From Halomonas sp. A40-4 (GTDB taxonomy: Bacteria > Pseudomonadota > Gammaproteobacteria > Pseudomonadales > Halomonadaceae): a stretch of 64,000 nucleotides of DNA. Within the stretch, counting starts at the first letter, position 1. Each line of letters starts with the position of its first letter. Under the pieces are notes generated by a model that searched no databases, was not told where the DNA came from, and was given only the letters and a program-made list of their open reading frames with translations. Of the stretch, positions 1 to 9,458 are shown one piece after another. The translations under genes were made by a program, and so were the position numbers. The stretch is taken from positions 1,922,001 through 1,986,000 of the forward strand of contig NZ_CP065230.1 of the NCBI RefSeq assembly GCF_015767635.1, written 5' to 3'.

Positions 1-1
1 T

Positions 2-250
2 GCTGACCAGTTGGCCGTCGATGAAGGCATCGAATTGACGTCCGAGCACTGGGAAATCATCCACTTGGCGCGCGGTTTCTATCGCCGTTATGAAATGGCA
101 CCGGCAATGCGACCGCTCGTCAAAGCCACTCAGCAGACGCTGGGTAGTGACAAGGGCCGCTCTATTTACCTGATGCGGCTCTTTCCTGGCAGTACCGCCA
201 AGGTGGTAGCGCGCATTGCAGGGCTTCCCAAACCCACCAACTGCCTTTGA
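2..250 (+). CDS. tusE: TusE/DsrC-family sulfur relay protein, C-terminal part
   Basis: The reading frame is open from the window edge, so the true start lies upstream; the TTG at 11 is only the first start-like codon inside the window. The visible part has the family pattern: a LTxxHW motif near the beginning, then FYxxYExxPAMRPLVK, and the C-terminal AGLPKPTNCL with the conserved penultimate cysteine. In this family that cysteine accepts persulfide sulfur and, in TusE, passes it from TusBCD to MnmA for 2-thiolation of tRNA wobble uridine. The second cysteine that true DsrC proteins carry about eleven residues earlier is alanine here, which favours TusE over dissimilatory DsrC. The gene converges on the deacetylase-like gene with a 33-base gap. 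Confidence 0.88.
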   Translation, partial: ADQLAVDEGIELTSEHWEIIHLARGFYRRYEMAPAMRPLVKATQQTLGSDKGRSIYLMRLFPGSTAKVVARIAGLPKPTNCL

Positions 251-283
251 AAACAGCCAGGTTGCGTAACCGCTGGTCGGCCG

Positions 284-1225
284 TTAGCTCGATGCCGCAA
301 AAGGCAGGCCCAGCAATGCCTTGAGATGCGCCTCCACACCGCTTGCCAGCGATGTCGGGTTATAGCCGCCCTCCAGCGAGGAGACAAGCCGGTTATCGGC
401 ATACAGCGTGGCAATTTCCATCGCCATGTGCGTGATCCAGTAGAAGTCCTCATCCACCAGGCATACATCGCCCATGGGGTCATCACGGTGGGCATCGAAC
501 CCGGCGGACATCATCACCAGGTCAGGCTTGAAGCGGTGCAACGCCGGTAGCCATTGGCTTTCAAGCAGGCGACGGAATTCGGGCCCTTGCGTGCCGACTT
601 CCAGGGGCGTATTGACGACGTTTTGCCATTCGCTACGTAAATATCGCCATGGGTAGAAGGGATACTGGAAGCTGGTGCAGATCAGCACATCCGGATCATT
701 CTTGAAAATATCGATCGTGCCGTTGCACTGGTGGACGTCAAAATCCAGGATGGCAATGCGCTGGGCACCGTAGCGTTCCCTTGCATAGGCCGCGCCGACC
801 GCGATGTTGTTGTAAAAGCAAAACCCCATCGCCTCGGCGGCTTCGGCATGATGCCCAGGCGGACGAATCGCACAAAACACATTATCGGCTTGGCGCTTGA
901 AGACCTGATCGATCCCTTTGATAACCGCACCAGCGGCATAACGAGCGGCTTTCAGGCTATCCGGGTTCATCAGGGTGTCGTTATCAAGCGATACGATGCC
1001 TTGCTCGGGCAGACATTTGGTAAGGGCGTTAAGATGACGTGTGGCGTGCACTCGATTGAGTGCCGCTTCATCCGCTTCCCTGGCATCGGCCTGCATGGTT
1101 TGCTGCAATAAGCCTGACAATGCCAGACGCGCTCGAATCGCCTCCAGTCGATGAGGGTTTTCAGGATGTTCCGGCCCCATATGATGCAATAAGCAGTCCG
1201 GGTGGGTAAGGTAGGCAGTGATCAT
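284..1225 (-). CDS. Histone deacetylase-superfamily hydrolase (AcuC/HdaH-like)
   Basis: A 313-residue protein of the arginase/deacetylase fold, probably a zinc amidohydrolase acting on acetylated lysines or acylpolyamines. Visible family motifs are HPENPHRL near residue 20, the histidine pair in RPPGHHAE near 125, the zinc-ligand stretch DFDVHQCNG near 163, a second aspartate ligand in SAGFDAH, and the C-terminal EGGYN that carries the usual transition-state tyrosine. The DVH motif is followed by QCNG, where relatives usually have HGNG. The gene is divergent from pat (protein lysine acetyltransferase), so an acetylation/deacetylation pair is possible, but that is inference from neighbourhood. 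The natural substrate cannot be read from sequence. ATG start; the 104 bases to pat hold both promoters. Confidence 0.85.
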   Translation of the reverse strand: MITAYLTHPDCLLHHMGPEHPENPHRLEAIRARLALSGLLQQTMQADAREADEAALNRVHATRHLNALTKCLPEQGIVSLDNDTLMNPDSLKAARYAAGAVIKGIDQVFKRQADNVFCAIRPPGHHAEAAEAMGFCFYNNIAVGAAYARERYGAQRIAILDFDVHQCNGTIDIFKNDPDVLICTSFQYPFYPWRYLRSEWQNVVNTPLEVGTQGPEFRRLLESQWLPALHRFKPDLVMMSAGFDAHRDDPMGDVCLVDEDFYWITHMAMEIATLYADNRLVSSLEGGYNPTSLASGVEAHLKALLGLPFAASS

Positions 1226-1329
1226 TCAAGCGCTCCATGGTAGCTAGTATCACCTTAATCGCGACACGCTGATAGGCGACAGTGTCCATAAGTCTTACAT
1301 CGCGCTGCACCGTTCCAGGAGAGGCAAAC

Positions 1330-4077
1330 GTGAGTACACGTTTCTTGCACCATTTTTTCGAACCCCGCACGCTTGCCGTCATTGGCGCATCCGAGAACCC
1401 AGCGTCGCTTGGGGGCTTGGTGCTTCGCAATATTCATGAAGGCGGGTTCAAGGGGCGACGTTGGGCGGTTAATCTGAAAGGCTATGATCAGGTCTTCGGT
1501 GACCCCTGTGTCAAGCGCGTTGACGACTTGCCTGAGGTGCCTGACCTCGCCATCATCTGCTCGCCCATTGACGGGGTGCCCAAATTGATCCACCAGTTGG
1601 GCAAGTTTGGGGTCAAAGCCGCCCTGGTACTTTCCGGTGGCGCTTATCTGGATCGCGACACGGGCAATAAAGGCTCGATACGCGAGCGCATGCTGAAGGC
1701 TGCCCGTGAATCCGGCATCCGCGTGCTGGGGCCTGAGTGCATGGGCCTTATCGTGCCAGCTAAAAAACTCAATGCCTCATATGCCAGTCAGCCGGTCAAG
1801 GCAGGCCGAGTGGCGTATCTTGGCCAGTCAGGCATGTTGGCCAACGCCATGATCGATTGGGCAGCCGGGCGCGATGTGGGGTTTTCGCACCTGATTACCG
1901 TGGGTGACAGTGTCGATGTGCTATTGCCGGATCTGATCGATTACGTAAATCAGTTCTCTCCGGCGCAGGCAATTCTGCTCCATCTTGAGCGGATTTCCGA
2001 CGCGCAGCATTTCATGACCGCGGTACGCGACGCCTCGAGAAACCGGCTCGTGCTGGCCATCAAGAGCGGAAGAACCTTTGCTTCGGATATTTCCGGCATG
2101 GCCCCGACGCCGGGTATTGCCAATCGCGATGTCGTGTTTGACGCGGCTTTTTCACGCGCCGGGGTAGTGCGTGTCGACGACTCCGACGAGTTGCTGGATG
2201 CCCTGGAAACCCTCTCGCGCATGAAACCATTACGTGGCGACCGCCTGGCGGTGGTGTCTAACGGTTTGGGGCCTGCCATGCTGGCTATCGACAAGCTGGT
2301 CAGCGCCGGAGGCAAGCTGGCCGAGTTCAGCGATGAAACACAACAAGCGTTGCATCAAAGCCAGGTCGATTTCAGCAAACCCGGTGAAAACCCCGTTGAC
2401 CTGGGCGGTAATGCCACGCCCGAGCGGTTTGTCGAGGCGCTGAAAATTGTCGCCGCAGATGCCAATGTGGATGCGGTCCTCGTGGTGCATGCACCAACGC
2501 GCCTGGCGCCTTCGCTGGTCACCGCACAAGCGCTGATTGCCAACCGCAAGGCCTTCCGTCGTAATTTATTGACCAGTTGGATGGGGCTCAAAGAGGCGTT
2601 GAATGCTCGCCACGAATGCAACCTGGCCGGCATTCCCACTTATATTTCGCCCGAAAAAGCGGTGAAAGCCTTCATGCATATGGTGGACTACCAGCGCGTT
2701 CAACAGCTGCTGCAGGAAACACCGCCCAGCCTGCCGTTTTCCACCAGTGCTGATATTCGCGCAGAGTGCCGGACATTGATCAGCGAGGCGAAGGCCGAGG
2801 GCCGTCAGACGTTAAGCCACTCGGAAACGGCGCAAGTGCTTGAGGCTTACGGCATTCCTGCAGCGACCAGTTATTACCTTACCAGTGCCGAGCAGGCGTT
2901 GGACATTGCCGGGCAGATTGAAGGACCCAAGGCGCTGAAGGTGGTGCATGAGGGCAATTGTCGACCCTATCGCTATCGCAAGCACCCGCATAAGATTTCG
3001 GCAGGGCTGCTTCAGGATCTTGAAACCCCCGAGCAGGTGGCGGATGGCGTTCGCCAACTGGGCGAAAAGGTGAACGAAAAGTACCCCGAATACGCGATCC
3101 ATGAATACTGCCTGCAGCCCATGCAGCGCGGCAAGCATTCCATGCAGGTGTGCGCGGGCATTACCCGGGACCCGGTATTCGGCCCGCTGATCGTGTTTGG
3201 CATTGGTGGCTATAAAGTCAATGTACTTGCTGACCGCCAAGTCGCTTTACCGCCCCTCAACATGAGCCTGGCGGCGGATGTGGTCAATCGCACCCATGCC
3301 GCATCGTTGATCCGCGAACACTCGTCAGACCCCGACCGGGATACCCAGCACTTATGCCAACTGCTGGTAAAGCTGTCACAAATGGCCTCGGATCTGGGCG
3401 AGCTGCGTGGGCTTGAACTTAACCCATTGCTGCTCAACCGGGACGGCATGCTGGCCGTCGACTTTGCCATGGACCTCGGCCCCCCGGCACGCTTTGCCAT
3501 CATGCCTTATCCGGAAGAGCTGCGTGAATGGCTGACGTTGAAAAACGGCTGGCAAGTCGAGGTGCGGCCGATTCGTGCCGAAGATGCGCCGTTGATTACC
3601 AATTTTCACCGCCAACTTTCCGAAGAAAGTATTCGTTTCCGCTATTTTCATAACAAGTCGGATTTAACCCAGCGCGATCTTTCGATGTTGTCGCACATCA
3701 ATTACGACCGCCAGATGGCGTTTATTGCCGAACATCAACGCGATGATGGCAGCAAGGAAATGCTCGGGGTGGTGCGTGTCTGGAATGATCCGGATAACAT
3801 TCGAACGGAATTTTCAGTCATTATTCGCGACGACATGCAGGGCCTGGGGATCGGCAGCCTGTTAATGAAAAAAATGGTCGCTTATTGCACCCACATTGGC
3901 ACCCTGGAAATGGTGGGCAAAATCATGCCGGATAATCATCCCATGCGGGCACTGATGAAACACCTGGGCTTCACTTGTCGTTACAACATGGAAGAACAGG
4001 TAATTGATGCCATCATGCGGCTCAACGAGCCCGAAAGTGAATGGCAGCGCCACCGGCTGGAAAGCCTGCCGGACTAG
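1330..4077 (+). CDS. pat: Protein lysine acetyltransferase Pat (NDP-forming acyl-CoA synthetase-like plus GNAT domain)
   Basis: A 915-residue fusion of the PatZ/YfiQ type. From the N terminus there is a CoA-binding Rossmann domain (LAVIGASENPASLGG), a succinyl-CoA-ligase-like region, an ATP-grasp region around residues 490-710, and a C-terminal GNAT domain of about 150 residues with the acetyl-CoA loop GLGIGSLLM. Family members acetylate lysines of metabolic enzymes such as acetyl-CoA synthetase and thereby control carbon flux; the synthetase part is generally regulatory. I chose the GTG at 1330 because AGGAGAGG lies just upstream; an in-frame ATG at 1282 would add 16 residues without a clear ribosome site. 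Its divergent neighbour is a deacetylase-like gene. The gene symbol is by family, not by proven orthology. Confidence 0.88.
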   Translation: MSTRFLHHFFEPRTLAVIGASENPASLGGLVLRNIHEGGFKGRRWAVNLKGYDQVFGDPCVKRVDDLPEVPDLAIICSPIDGVPKLIHQLGKFGVKAALVLSGGAYLDRDTGNKGSIRERMLKAARESGIRVLGPECMGLIVPAKKLNASYASQPVKAGRVAYLGQSGMLANAMIDWAAGRDVGFSHLITVGDSVDVLLPDLIDYVNQFSPAQAILLHLERISDAQHFMTAVRDASRNRLVLAIKSGRTFASDISGMAPTPGIANRDVVFDAAFSRAGVVRVDDSDELLDALETLSRMKPLRGDRLAVVSNGLGPAMLAIDKLVSAGGKLAEFSDETQQALHQSQVDFSKPGENPVDLGGNATPERFVEALKIVAADANVDAVLVVHAPTRLAPSLVTAQALIANRKAFRRNLLTSWMGLKEALNARHECNLAGIPTYISPEKAVKAFMHMVDYQRVQQLLQETPPSLPFSTSADIRAECRTLISEAKAEGRQTLSHSETAQVLEAYGIPAATSYYLTSAEQALDIAGQIEGPKALKVVHEGNCRPYRYRKHPHKISAGLLQDLETPEQVADGVRQLGEKVNEKYPEYAIHEYCLQPMQRGKHSMQVCAGITRDPVFGPLIVFGIGGYKVNVLADRQVALPPLNMSLAADVVNRTHAASLIREHSSDPDRDTQHLCQLLVKLSQMASDLGELRGLELNPLLLNRDGMLAVDFAMDLGPPARFAIMPYPEELREWLTLKNGWQVEVRPIRAEDAPLITNFHRQLSEESIRFRYFHNKSDLTQRDLSMLSHINYDRQMAFIAEHQRDDGSKEMLGVVRVWNDPDNIRTEFSVIIRDDMQGLGIGSLLMKKMVAYCTHIGTLEMVGKIMPDNHPMRALMKHLGFTCRYNMEEQVIDAIMRLNEPESEWQRHRLESLPD

Positions 4078-4128
4078 CCGCTGGGCATGGCTAGCCCGCC
4101 ACCTTGGCCAGCCACAGGGCAGAGGGGC

Positions 4129-4773
4129 TCAGGGCGCCATGCGGAAAGAGTTCCACTCGCCGCCTTCGCGACGCTCAAAGCGTATACGGTCGTGCAAGCG
4201 ACTGGGTTGGCCCTGCCAGAATTCGATCATATCGGGATTCACGCGGTAACCGCCCCAGTGGTTGGGACGCGGAATTTCTTGCCCTTCATAGGCTTGTTCA
4301 AAACGCTTTTGCCGTTCTTCAATCCAGTTACGGTCCGGTATCACTACACTCTGGGTGGCAATCCAGGCACCTAACTGGCTGCCACGTGGGCGGCTGGCGA
4401 AATACGCGTCGGACTCTTCAGCGGCCACCTGCTCGACGGCTCCCTCAATACGCACCTGGCGGGAAATCGATGGCCACCAGAAGGTAAGCGCCGCGTAGGG
4501 CACATTGTTGAGTTCGCTTCCCTTGTGGCTATGGTAATTGGTGTAAAACACCATGCCGCGCTCGTCGAACCCTTTCAAAAGCACCACGCGCGCGTGAGGG
4601 CGCCCCTGGCTGTCGACGCTTGCCAGCGTCATGGCATTGCTGTCTTTGCCTTCCTTTTCGATAGCCAGATTGAACCATTCATCAAACAACACGAGGGGAT
4701 CATCAGGGGCCTGGGATTCATCGAGTTGGCCACCTTCATAATCACGCCTGATATCCGCTATGTCGCGTGCCAT
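4129..4773 (-). CDS. pdxH: Pyridoxamine/pyridoxine 5'-phosphate oxidase
   Basis: FMN-dependent enzyme making pyridoxal 5'-phosphate from PNP or PMP in vitamin B6 synthesis and salvage. Diagnostic segments are RVVLLKGFDERGMVFYTN (FMN and substrate contacts), HKGSELNNVPYAALTFWW, a SRPRGSQLGAW motif, and the C-terminal IEFWQGQPSRLHDR. Length (214 residues) fits the family. I prefer the ATG at 4773 because GGAGAG precedes it at normal spacing; ATG at 4788 or TTG at 4791 would add 5-6 residues. It is the last gene of a leftward run after the DUF2069 gene (65-base gap) and converges on pat. No terminator with a T-run is obvious in the gap to pat. Confidence 0.95.
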   Translation of the reverse strand: MARDIADIRRDYEGGQLDESQAPDDPLVLFDEWFNLAIEKEGKDSNAMTLASVDSQGRPHARVVLLKGFDERGMVFYTNYHSHKGSELNNVPYAALTFWWPSISRQVRIEGAVEQVAAEESDAYFASRPRGSQLGAWIATQSVVIPDRNWIEERQKRFEQAYEGQEIPRPNHWGGYRVNPDMIEFWQGQPSRLHDRIRFERREGGEWNSFRMAP

Positions 4774-4838
4774 TGCTAGGCTCTCCATCAAGAATTTTTT
4801 ACATGGTGTCGGGTGTGGTCACAAAGCTCAAGCCCTGA

Positions 4839-5878
<1,040 letters not shown>

Positions 5879-6349
5879 TTAGGGTACCAGAGCAATGTGG
5901 GCAGCGGGTAATGCCAAACGCATACCTTGCGCATTGGGCAGCCGTTGATAGACCCAGGCCCGGGTTCCGTCGGCCAGCTGCTTTTCCACGCGCTCGTAGC
6001 GAATCCCCAGGCGTTCGTAACGGTCAAGGCGGGCCAGTTGATCCGCGGTCACACGCAAACGCAAGCCATCAACCTGGCTGTCCGGCAATGGCGATAAATC
6101 AAGGCCATTACGCTGATAACCTTCGAGGGTGGCCGCTTGAGGGTTGCCCGAGCCCCCCATGACGATCCAGCGCACGGGGGCATAACGTAACGTGCCATAT
6201 ACAAACACGTGGTGGGAGCGCTGTTCGATATCCGCAAGATGGTCGGGCCGGTCATAGAACCAGGGGCTGAGCATGGTCAGCCAAAGCCACCCGGCAAGGC
6301 CCAGCAGCAGTATTGTACATAGCAACAACAGGCGTTTTACCCAGGCCAT
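5879..6349 (-). CDS. Membrane-anchored gamma-glutamylcyclotransferase-like protein (AIG2 family)
   Basis: A 156-residue protein with one N-terminal hydrophobic helix (about residues 5-27) followed by a gamma-glutamylcyclotransferase-like domain starting at VFVYGTLR. The later LDRYERLGIRYERV matches the conserved acidic turn of this fold. Relatives cleave gamma-glutamyl-amine or peptide linkages to 5-oxoproline, yet many bacterial members have no assigned substrate. The helix could be an uncleaved anchor, which would place the domain at the periplasmic face; I see no lipobox. It heads the run with wrbA, DUF2069 and pdxH. Divergent from smrA with a 132-base intergenic region. Confidence 0.75.
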   Translation of the reverse strand: MAWVKRLLLLCTILLLGLAGWLWLTMLSPWFYDRPDHLADIEQRSHHVFVYGTLRYAPVRWIVMGGSGNPQAATLEGYQRNGLDLSPLPDSQVDGLRLRVTADQLARLDRYERLGIRYERVEKQLADGTRAWVYQRLPNAQGMRLALPAAHIALVP

Positions 6350-6481
6350 GGTGTTTCCTTATGTAGCAGGCAGAAAGCGTAGCGTGGCGTGCGTCAGCGT
6401 GGAACACAAGCGTAACAAGACGCTTAAGCAATCAGTGCGTGTTTGGTAGGATAAAAAGCCTATCCTGTCGGAGAGCCTGCC

Positions 6482-7072
6482 ATGAACCAGCCACTTCGTG
6501 ATGAAACAGACTTTCGGGCGCTTGTGGGCGACGTGAAACCGCTAGCGGATAAAAACCGCGCAGATACCGGTGATGCGCGCAAGCGTCCTTCCGAGGCCCA
6601 ATTGGCAAGGCGCGAACGCGCTGAAGCAGAGATTGATGAGCGTAACTTTCTATCCGATGATTTTGTCGACCTGATACCCCCCTTTGACCCCATCGAGTAC
6701 CGCCGGGAGGGAATCCAGCAGGGGGTGGTTGATAAACTCAAGCACGGCGGCTACCCGGTCCAGGCACAGCTTCACCTGCTCAGACGGCCTCTGGCCGAAT
6801 GCCGGAGACTGGTATTTCCCTTTATTCAGGATGCTTATGCGCACGACCTGCGTTCGGTACTGATTGTCCACGGGCGTGGGCGGGAGATCGACAGCCCGGC
6901 CAATGTGCTGCGCTCCTATATTGGCAAATGGCTGATCCAGTTTGACGAAGTACAGGCCTATATTTCCGCCCAGCCGTCGGAAGGTGGGCTGGGGGCTACC
7001 TGGGTCATGCTACGCAAGAGCGATCGGGCGAAAGCCAACAACCGTGAACGGCAACAGAAGCGTCGTGGCTAG
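6482..7072 (+). CDS. smrA: Smr-domain protein SmrA (putative DNA endonuclease)
   Basis: A 196-residue protein that recalls E. coli SmrA (YdaL) along its length: LHLLRRPLAECRR, then FIQDAYAHDLRSVLIVHGRGR, then RSYIGKWLIQFDEVQAY. The Smr domain (about residues 90-185) is a nuclease-like fold also found in MutS2; the short SmrA type has reported nicking activity but no settled role. The N-terminal 80 residues are charged and likely flexible, and the C terminus is basic (NRERQQKRRG). Start supported by GGAGAG about eight bases upstream. It stands alone on the plus strand and ends before a strong bidirectional hairpin. Confidence 0.88.
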   Translation: MNQPLRDETDFRALVGDVKPLADKNRADTGDARKRPSEAQLARRERAEAEIDERNFLSDDFVDLIPPFDPIEYRREGIQQGVVDKLKHGGYPVQAQLHLLRRPLAECRRLVFPFIQDAYAHDLRSVLIVHGRGREIDSPANVLRSYIGKWLIQFDEVQAYISAQPSEGGLGATWVMLRKSDRAKANNRERQQKRRG

Positions 7073-7098
7073 CCAGCGACACATAAGCCGTCAAAACA

Positions 7099-7125
7099 AA
7101 AGGGGCAGCCGTTGGCTGCCCCTTT
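7099..7125. terminator. Bidirectional Rho-independent terminator
   Basis: A perfect stem with arms 7099-7110 and 7114-7125 (core AGGGGCAGCC / GGCTGCCCCT) and a three-base loop, flanked by A-rich and T-rich bases, lies between the convergent smrA and DUF934 genes and can serve both. Confidence 0.85.
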
Positions 7126-7146
7126 GCGTTTAGATGACTGACGCAC

Positions 7147-7689
7147 TTAGTGGCTAGCGTTAAGGCGTTTTTCAAACAGTGCCTGGCGTTCTTCGACATC
7201 CGGCTGGTAGCGCACACTGAAAAAGCTCAACGCCCGCAGGGCATCTTCGGGATGCTGGTCATCGCGCAGCGCCATGGCGGTAAAGCCACAGCGGCGCATG
7301 TATTCCAACTGGTCGACCAGCACATCGCCAACTGCGCGCACTTCACCGTTGTAGCCGAAACGCTCGCGTAACAGCCGGGCAAGGCTGTAGCCACGGCCGT
7401 CGGTGAATGCCGGAAAATGAATGGCGACGGCCGGGGCCGAACGGATCTCATCGGCCAGGGTCGCCGTCAGTTCGCAATCGCTTGCCAGCAGCGGTGCTAG
7501 CTCGGTGTCTTCCTGATGAGCCTTCCAGAGCGCCAGCGGTACAAAAGCAGGGCGTTGCTCGGGAAGTGCCTCAGCGTCGTAAGACACGCACCAGGCATTT
7601 TCCGCCGCCAGTTCGCCATTGGCGATCAGATGATCGGCATGAACCGGCGTCATCTCAACCGCCTCGGCCTGTTTGTCATTAGGCGGCAT
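7147..7689 (-). CDS. DUF934 protein linked to sulfite reductase
   Basis: A 180-residue protein of the DUF934 family, which in many proteobacteria sits directly after cysI and is annotated as probably involved in sulfite reduction. Typical stretches are AVAIHFPAFTDGRGYSLARLLRER and GEVRAVGDVLVDQLEYMRRCGF. No cofactor motif is evident; the role (assembly or electron delivery to sulfite reductase) is inference. The ATG at 7689 lies inside the end of cysI, overlapping it by 11 bases, with AAGGAG upstream; a GTG at 7695 is the alternative start. The overlap argues for coupled translation with cysI. The gene ends at the bidirectional terminator. Confidence 0.85.
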   Translation of the reverse strand: MPPNDKQAEAVEMTPVHADHLIANGELAAENAWCVSYDAEALPEQRPAFVPLALWKAHQEDTELAPLLASDCELTATLADEIRSAPAVAIHFPAFTDGRGYSLARLLRERFGYNGEVRAVGDVLVDQLEYMRRCGFTAMALRDDQHPEDALRALSFFSVRYQPDVEERQALFEKRLNASH

Positions 7690-9334
7690 ACACACGCTCC
7701 TTGAAGGGTTTCAGTCCAATACGGCGATAAGTGTCCAGGAAGCGTTCATCTTCATGGCGCTGGGCCACGTAGACTTCCAGCACTTTCTCGACAACCCCGG
7801 GGACGTCTTCACGGAAGAAGGAGGGGCCAAGAATCTTGCCCAATGAGGCATCATCGGTCGAATTGCCGCCAATCGATACCTGGTAGTACTCCTCGCCCTT
7901 TTTATCGACGCCCAGAATGCCGATATGGCCCACGTGGTGGTGGCCACAGGCATTCATGCAGCCGGAAATATTCAGATCCAGCGGCCCCAGGTCGTAAAGG
8001 AAATCGAGGTCTTCAAACCGTTCCTGCAATGCCTGGGCGATGGGAATCGACACCGCGTTGGCCAGGCTGCAGTAATCGCCGCCAGGGCAGCAGATGATGT
8101 CGTTGAGCGTGCCCACTGTCGGGTTGGCCATGCCCAGTGTTTCAAGCTCTTGCCAAAGGGCTTCCAGCTCGTCGACCGGCACGTCGGAAAGTACCAGGTT
8201 CTGCTCATGGGTAACCCGGACTTCACCGAAGCTGTAACGGTCCGCGAGGTCGGCGATGGCGTCCATCTGGTCAGCCGTCACGTCGCCAGGGGCATGCTCG
8301 CGACGCTTGAGCGATAGCGTCACGGCCTTGTAGCCGTAAACCTTGTGGTCAGCCACGTTATTGGTCACGAAGCGTGAAAAGCCTCGATTTTCCTGACGAA
8401 GGCGCTCGTAATCCTGCACAGCACTTTCAGCCACGCTGCGACGTTCCGGTTCGGGGAAGTGGCTTTTGGCTGCCTCCACCGCCGCCGCATTGAGCGTCTG
8501 GGGGCCGTCTTTCAAATGCGCCCACTCTTCCTCGACGCGACGGCGGTACTCTTCGATGCCCAACGCCTTGACCAGAATCTTGATCCGCGCTTTGAACTTG
8601 TTGTCGCGACGCCCGAACTGGTTGTACACCCGGACGCACGCTTCCAGATAGGTCAGCAGGTGCTGCCAGGGCAGGTCGTCGCGCACCACATCGCCGATCA
8701 TCGGCGTGCGGCCCAGACCACCACCCGCAAGGACTCTTACGCGCAATTCGCCTGCCTCGTTGTACCACAGACGCAGGCCGATATCGTGAACCTGGATGGC
8801 CGCACGGTCCTGGGAAGCACCGCTGACGGCGATCTTGAACTTGCGCGGCAGATAGGCAAATTCAGGGTGCAGCGTCGACCACTGGCGAATCAGCTCGCAC
8901 CAGGGACGCGGATCTTCCACTTCATCGTTGGCAATACCGGCAAATTGATCGCTGGTGGTATTGCGAATGCAGTTGCCGCTGGTCTGGATCGCGTGCATCT
9001 GGACGTTGGCCAGATCCGCCAGGATATCCGGCACGTCTTCCAGGGCAGGCCAGTTGAGCTGCAGATTCTGGCGCGTGGTGAAGTGACCGTAGCCACGGTC
9101 GTAGCGACGGGTAATACTCCCCAGCGCACGCAGCTGATGGCCAGCCAACATGCCGTACGGGATCGCAATACGCAGCATGGGCGCATGGCGTTGGATATAG
9201 AGACCATTCTGCAAACGCAGTGGACGAAACTCTTCTTCTCCCAAACGCCCGTCGCGGTAGCGATCCATTTGATCGCGAAACTGAGCGACGCGCTCATCTA
9301 CCAGCGTTTGGTCATGAATATCATAGCGATACAT
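7679..9334 (-). CDS. cysI: Sulfite reductase hemoprotein (CysI-type)
   Basis: A 551-residue siroheme/4Fe-4S enzyme that reduces sulfite to sulfide in assimilatory sulfur metabolism. Siroheme-binding repeats are seen at YGHFTTRQNLQLNW and again at FGEVRVTHEQNLVL. The cluster cysteines are in CCPGGDYC and SGCMNACGHH, the canonical C-x5-C and C-x3-C arrangement. No flavoprotein CysJ gene follows, so electrons may come from ferredoxin or from a CysJ encoded elsewhere. Upstream is a 124-base AT-rich gap before the end of the MATE gene, which should contain the promoter. DUF934 overlaps its 3' end. Confidence 0.95.
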   Translation of the reverse strand: MYRYDIHDQTLVDERVAQFRDQMDRYRDGRLGEEEFRPLRLQNGLYIQRHAPMLRIAIPYGMLAGHQLRALGSITRRYDRGYGHFTTRQNLQLNWPALEDVPDILADLANVQMHAIQTSGNCIRNTTSDQFAGIANDEVEDPRPWCELIRQWSTLHPEFAYLPRKFKIAVSGASQDRAAIQVHDIGLRLWYNEAGELRVRVLAGGGLGRTPMIGDVVRDDLPWQHLLTYLEACVRVYNQFGRRDNKFKARIKILVKALGIEEYRRRVEEEWAHLKDGPQTLNAAAVEAAKSHFPEPERRSVAESAVQDYERLRQENRGFSRFVTNNVADHKVYGYKAVTLSLKRREHAPGDVTADQMDAIADLADRYSFGEVRVTHEQNLVLSDVPVDELEALWQELETLGMANPTVGTLNDIICCPGGDYCSLANAVSIPIAQALQERFEDLDFLYDLGPLDLNISGCMNACGHHHVGHIGILGVDKKGEEYYQVSIGGNSTDDASLGKILGPSFFREDVPGVVEKVLEVYVAQRHEDERFLDTYRRIGLKPFKERVYAA

Positions 9335-9458
9335 GGGGCACGGTCCTGCTAAAGCGAAGTTGTCACGTTGAAACGGGACGAATCAGTGTCGCCACCTTAA
9401 CGCGGGCATCATATTCTACAAAAGAATATATAATTATCTTTTTATCTCAAAATGGTAT

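Noticed and set aside
8459-9352. Plus-strand frame of 297 codons opposite cysI
   Set aside because: cysI on the minus strand is complete with all cluster and siroheme motifs; the antisense frame has no recognisable features.
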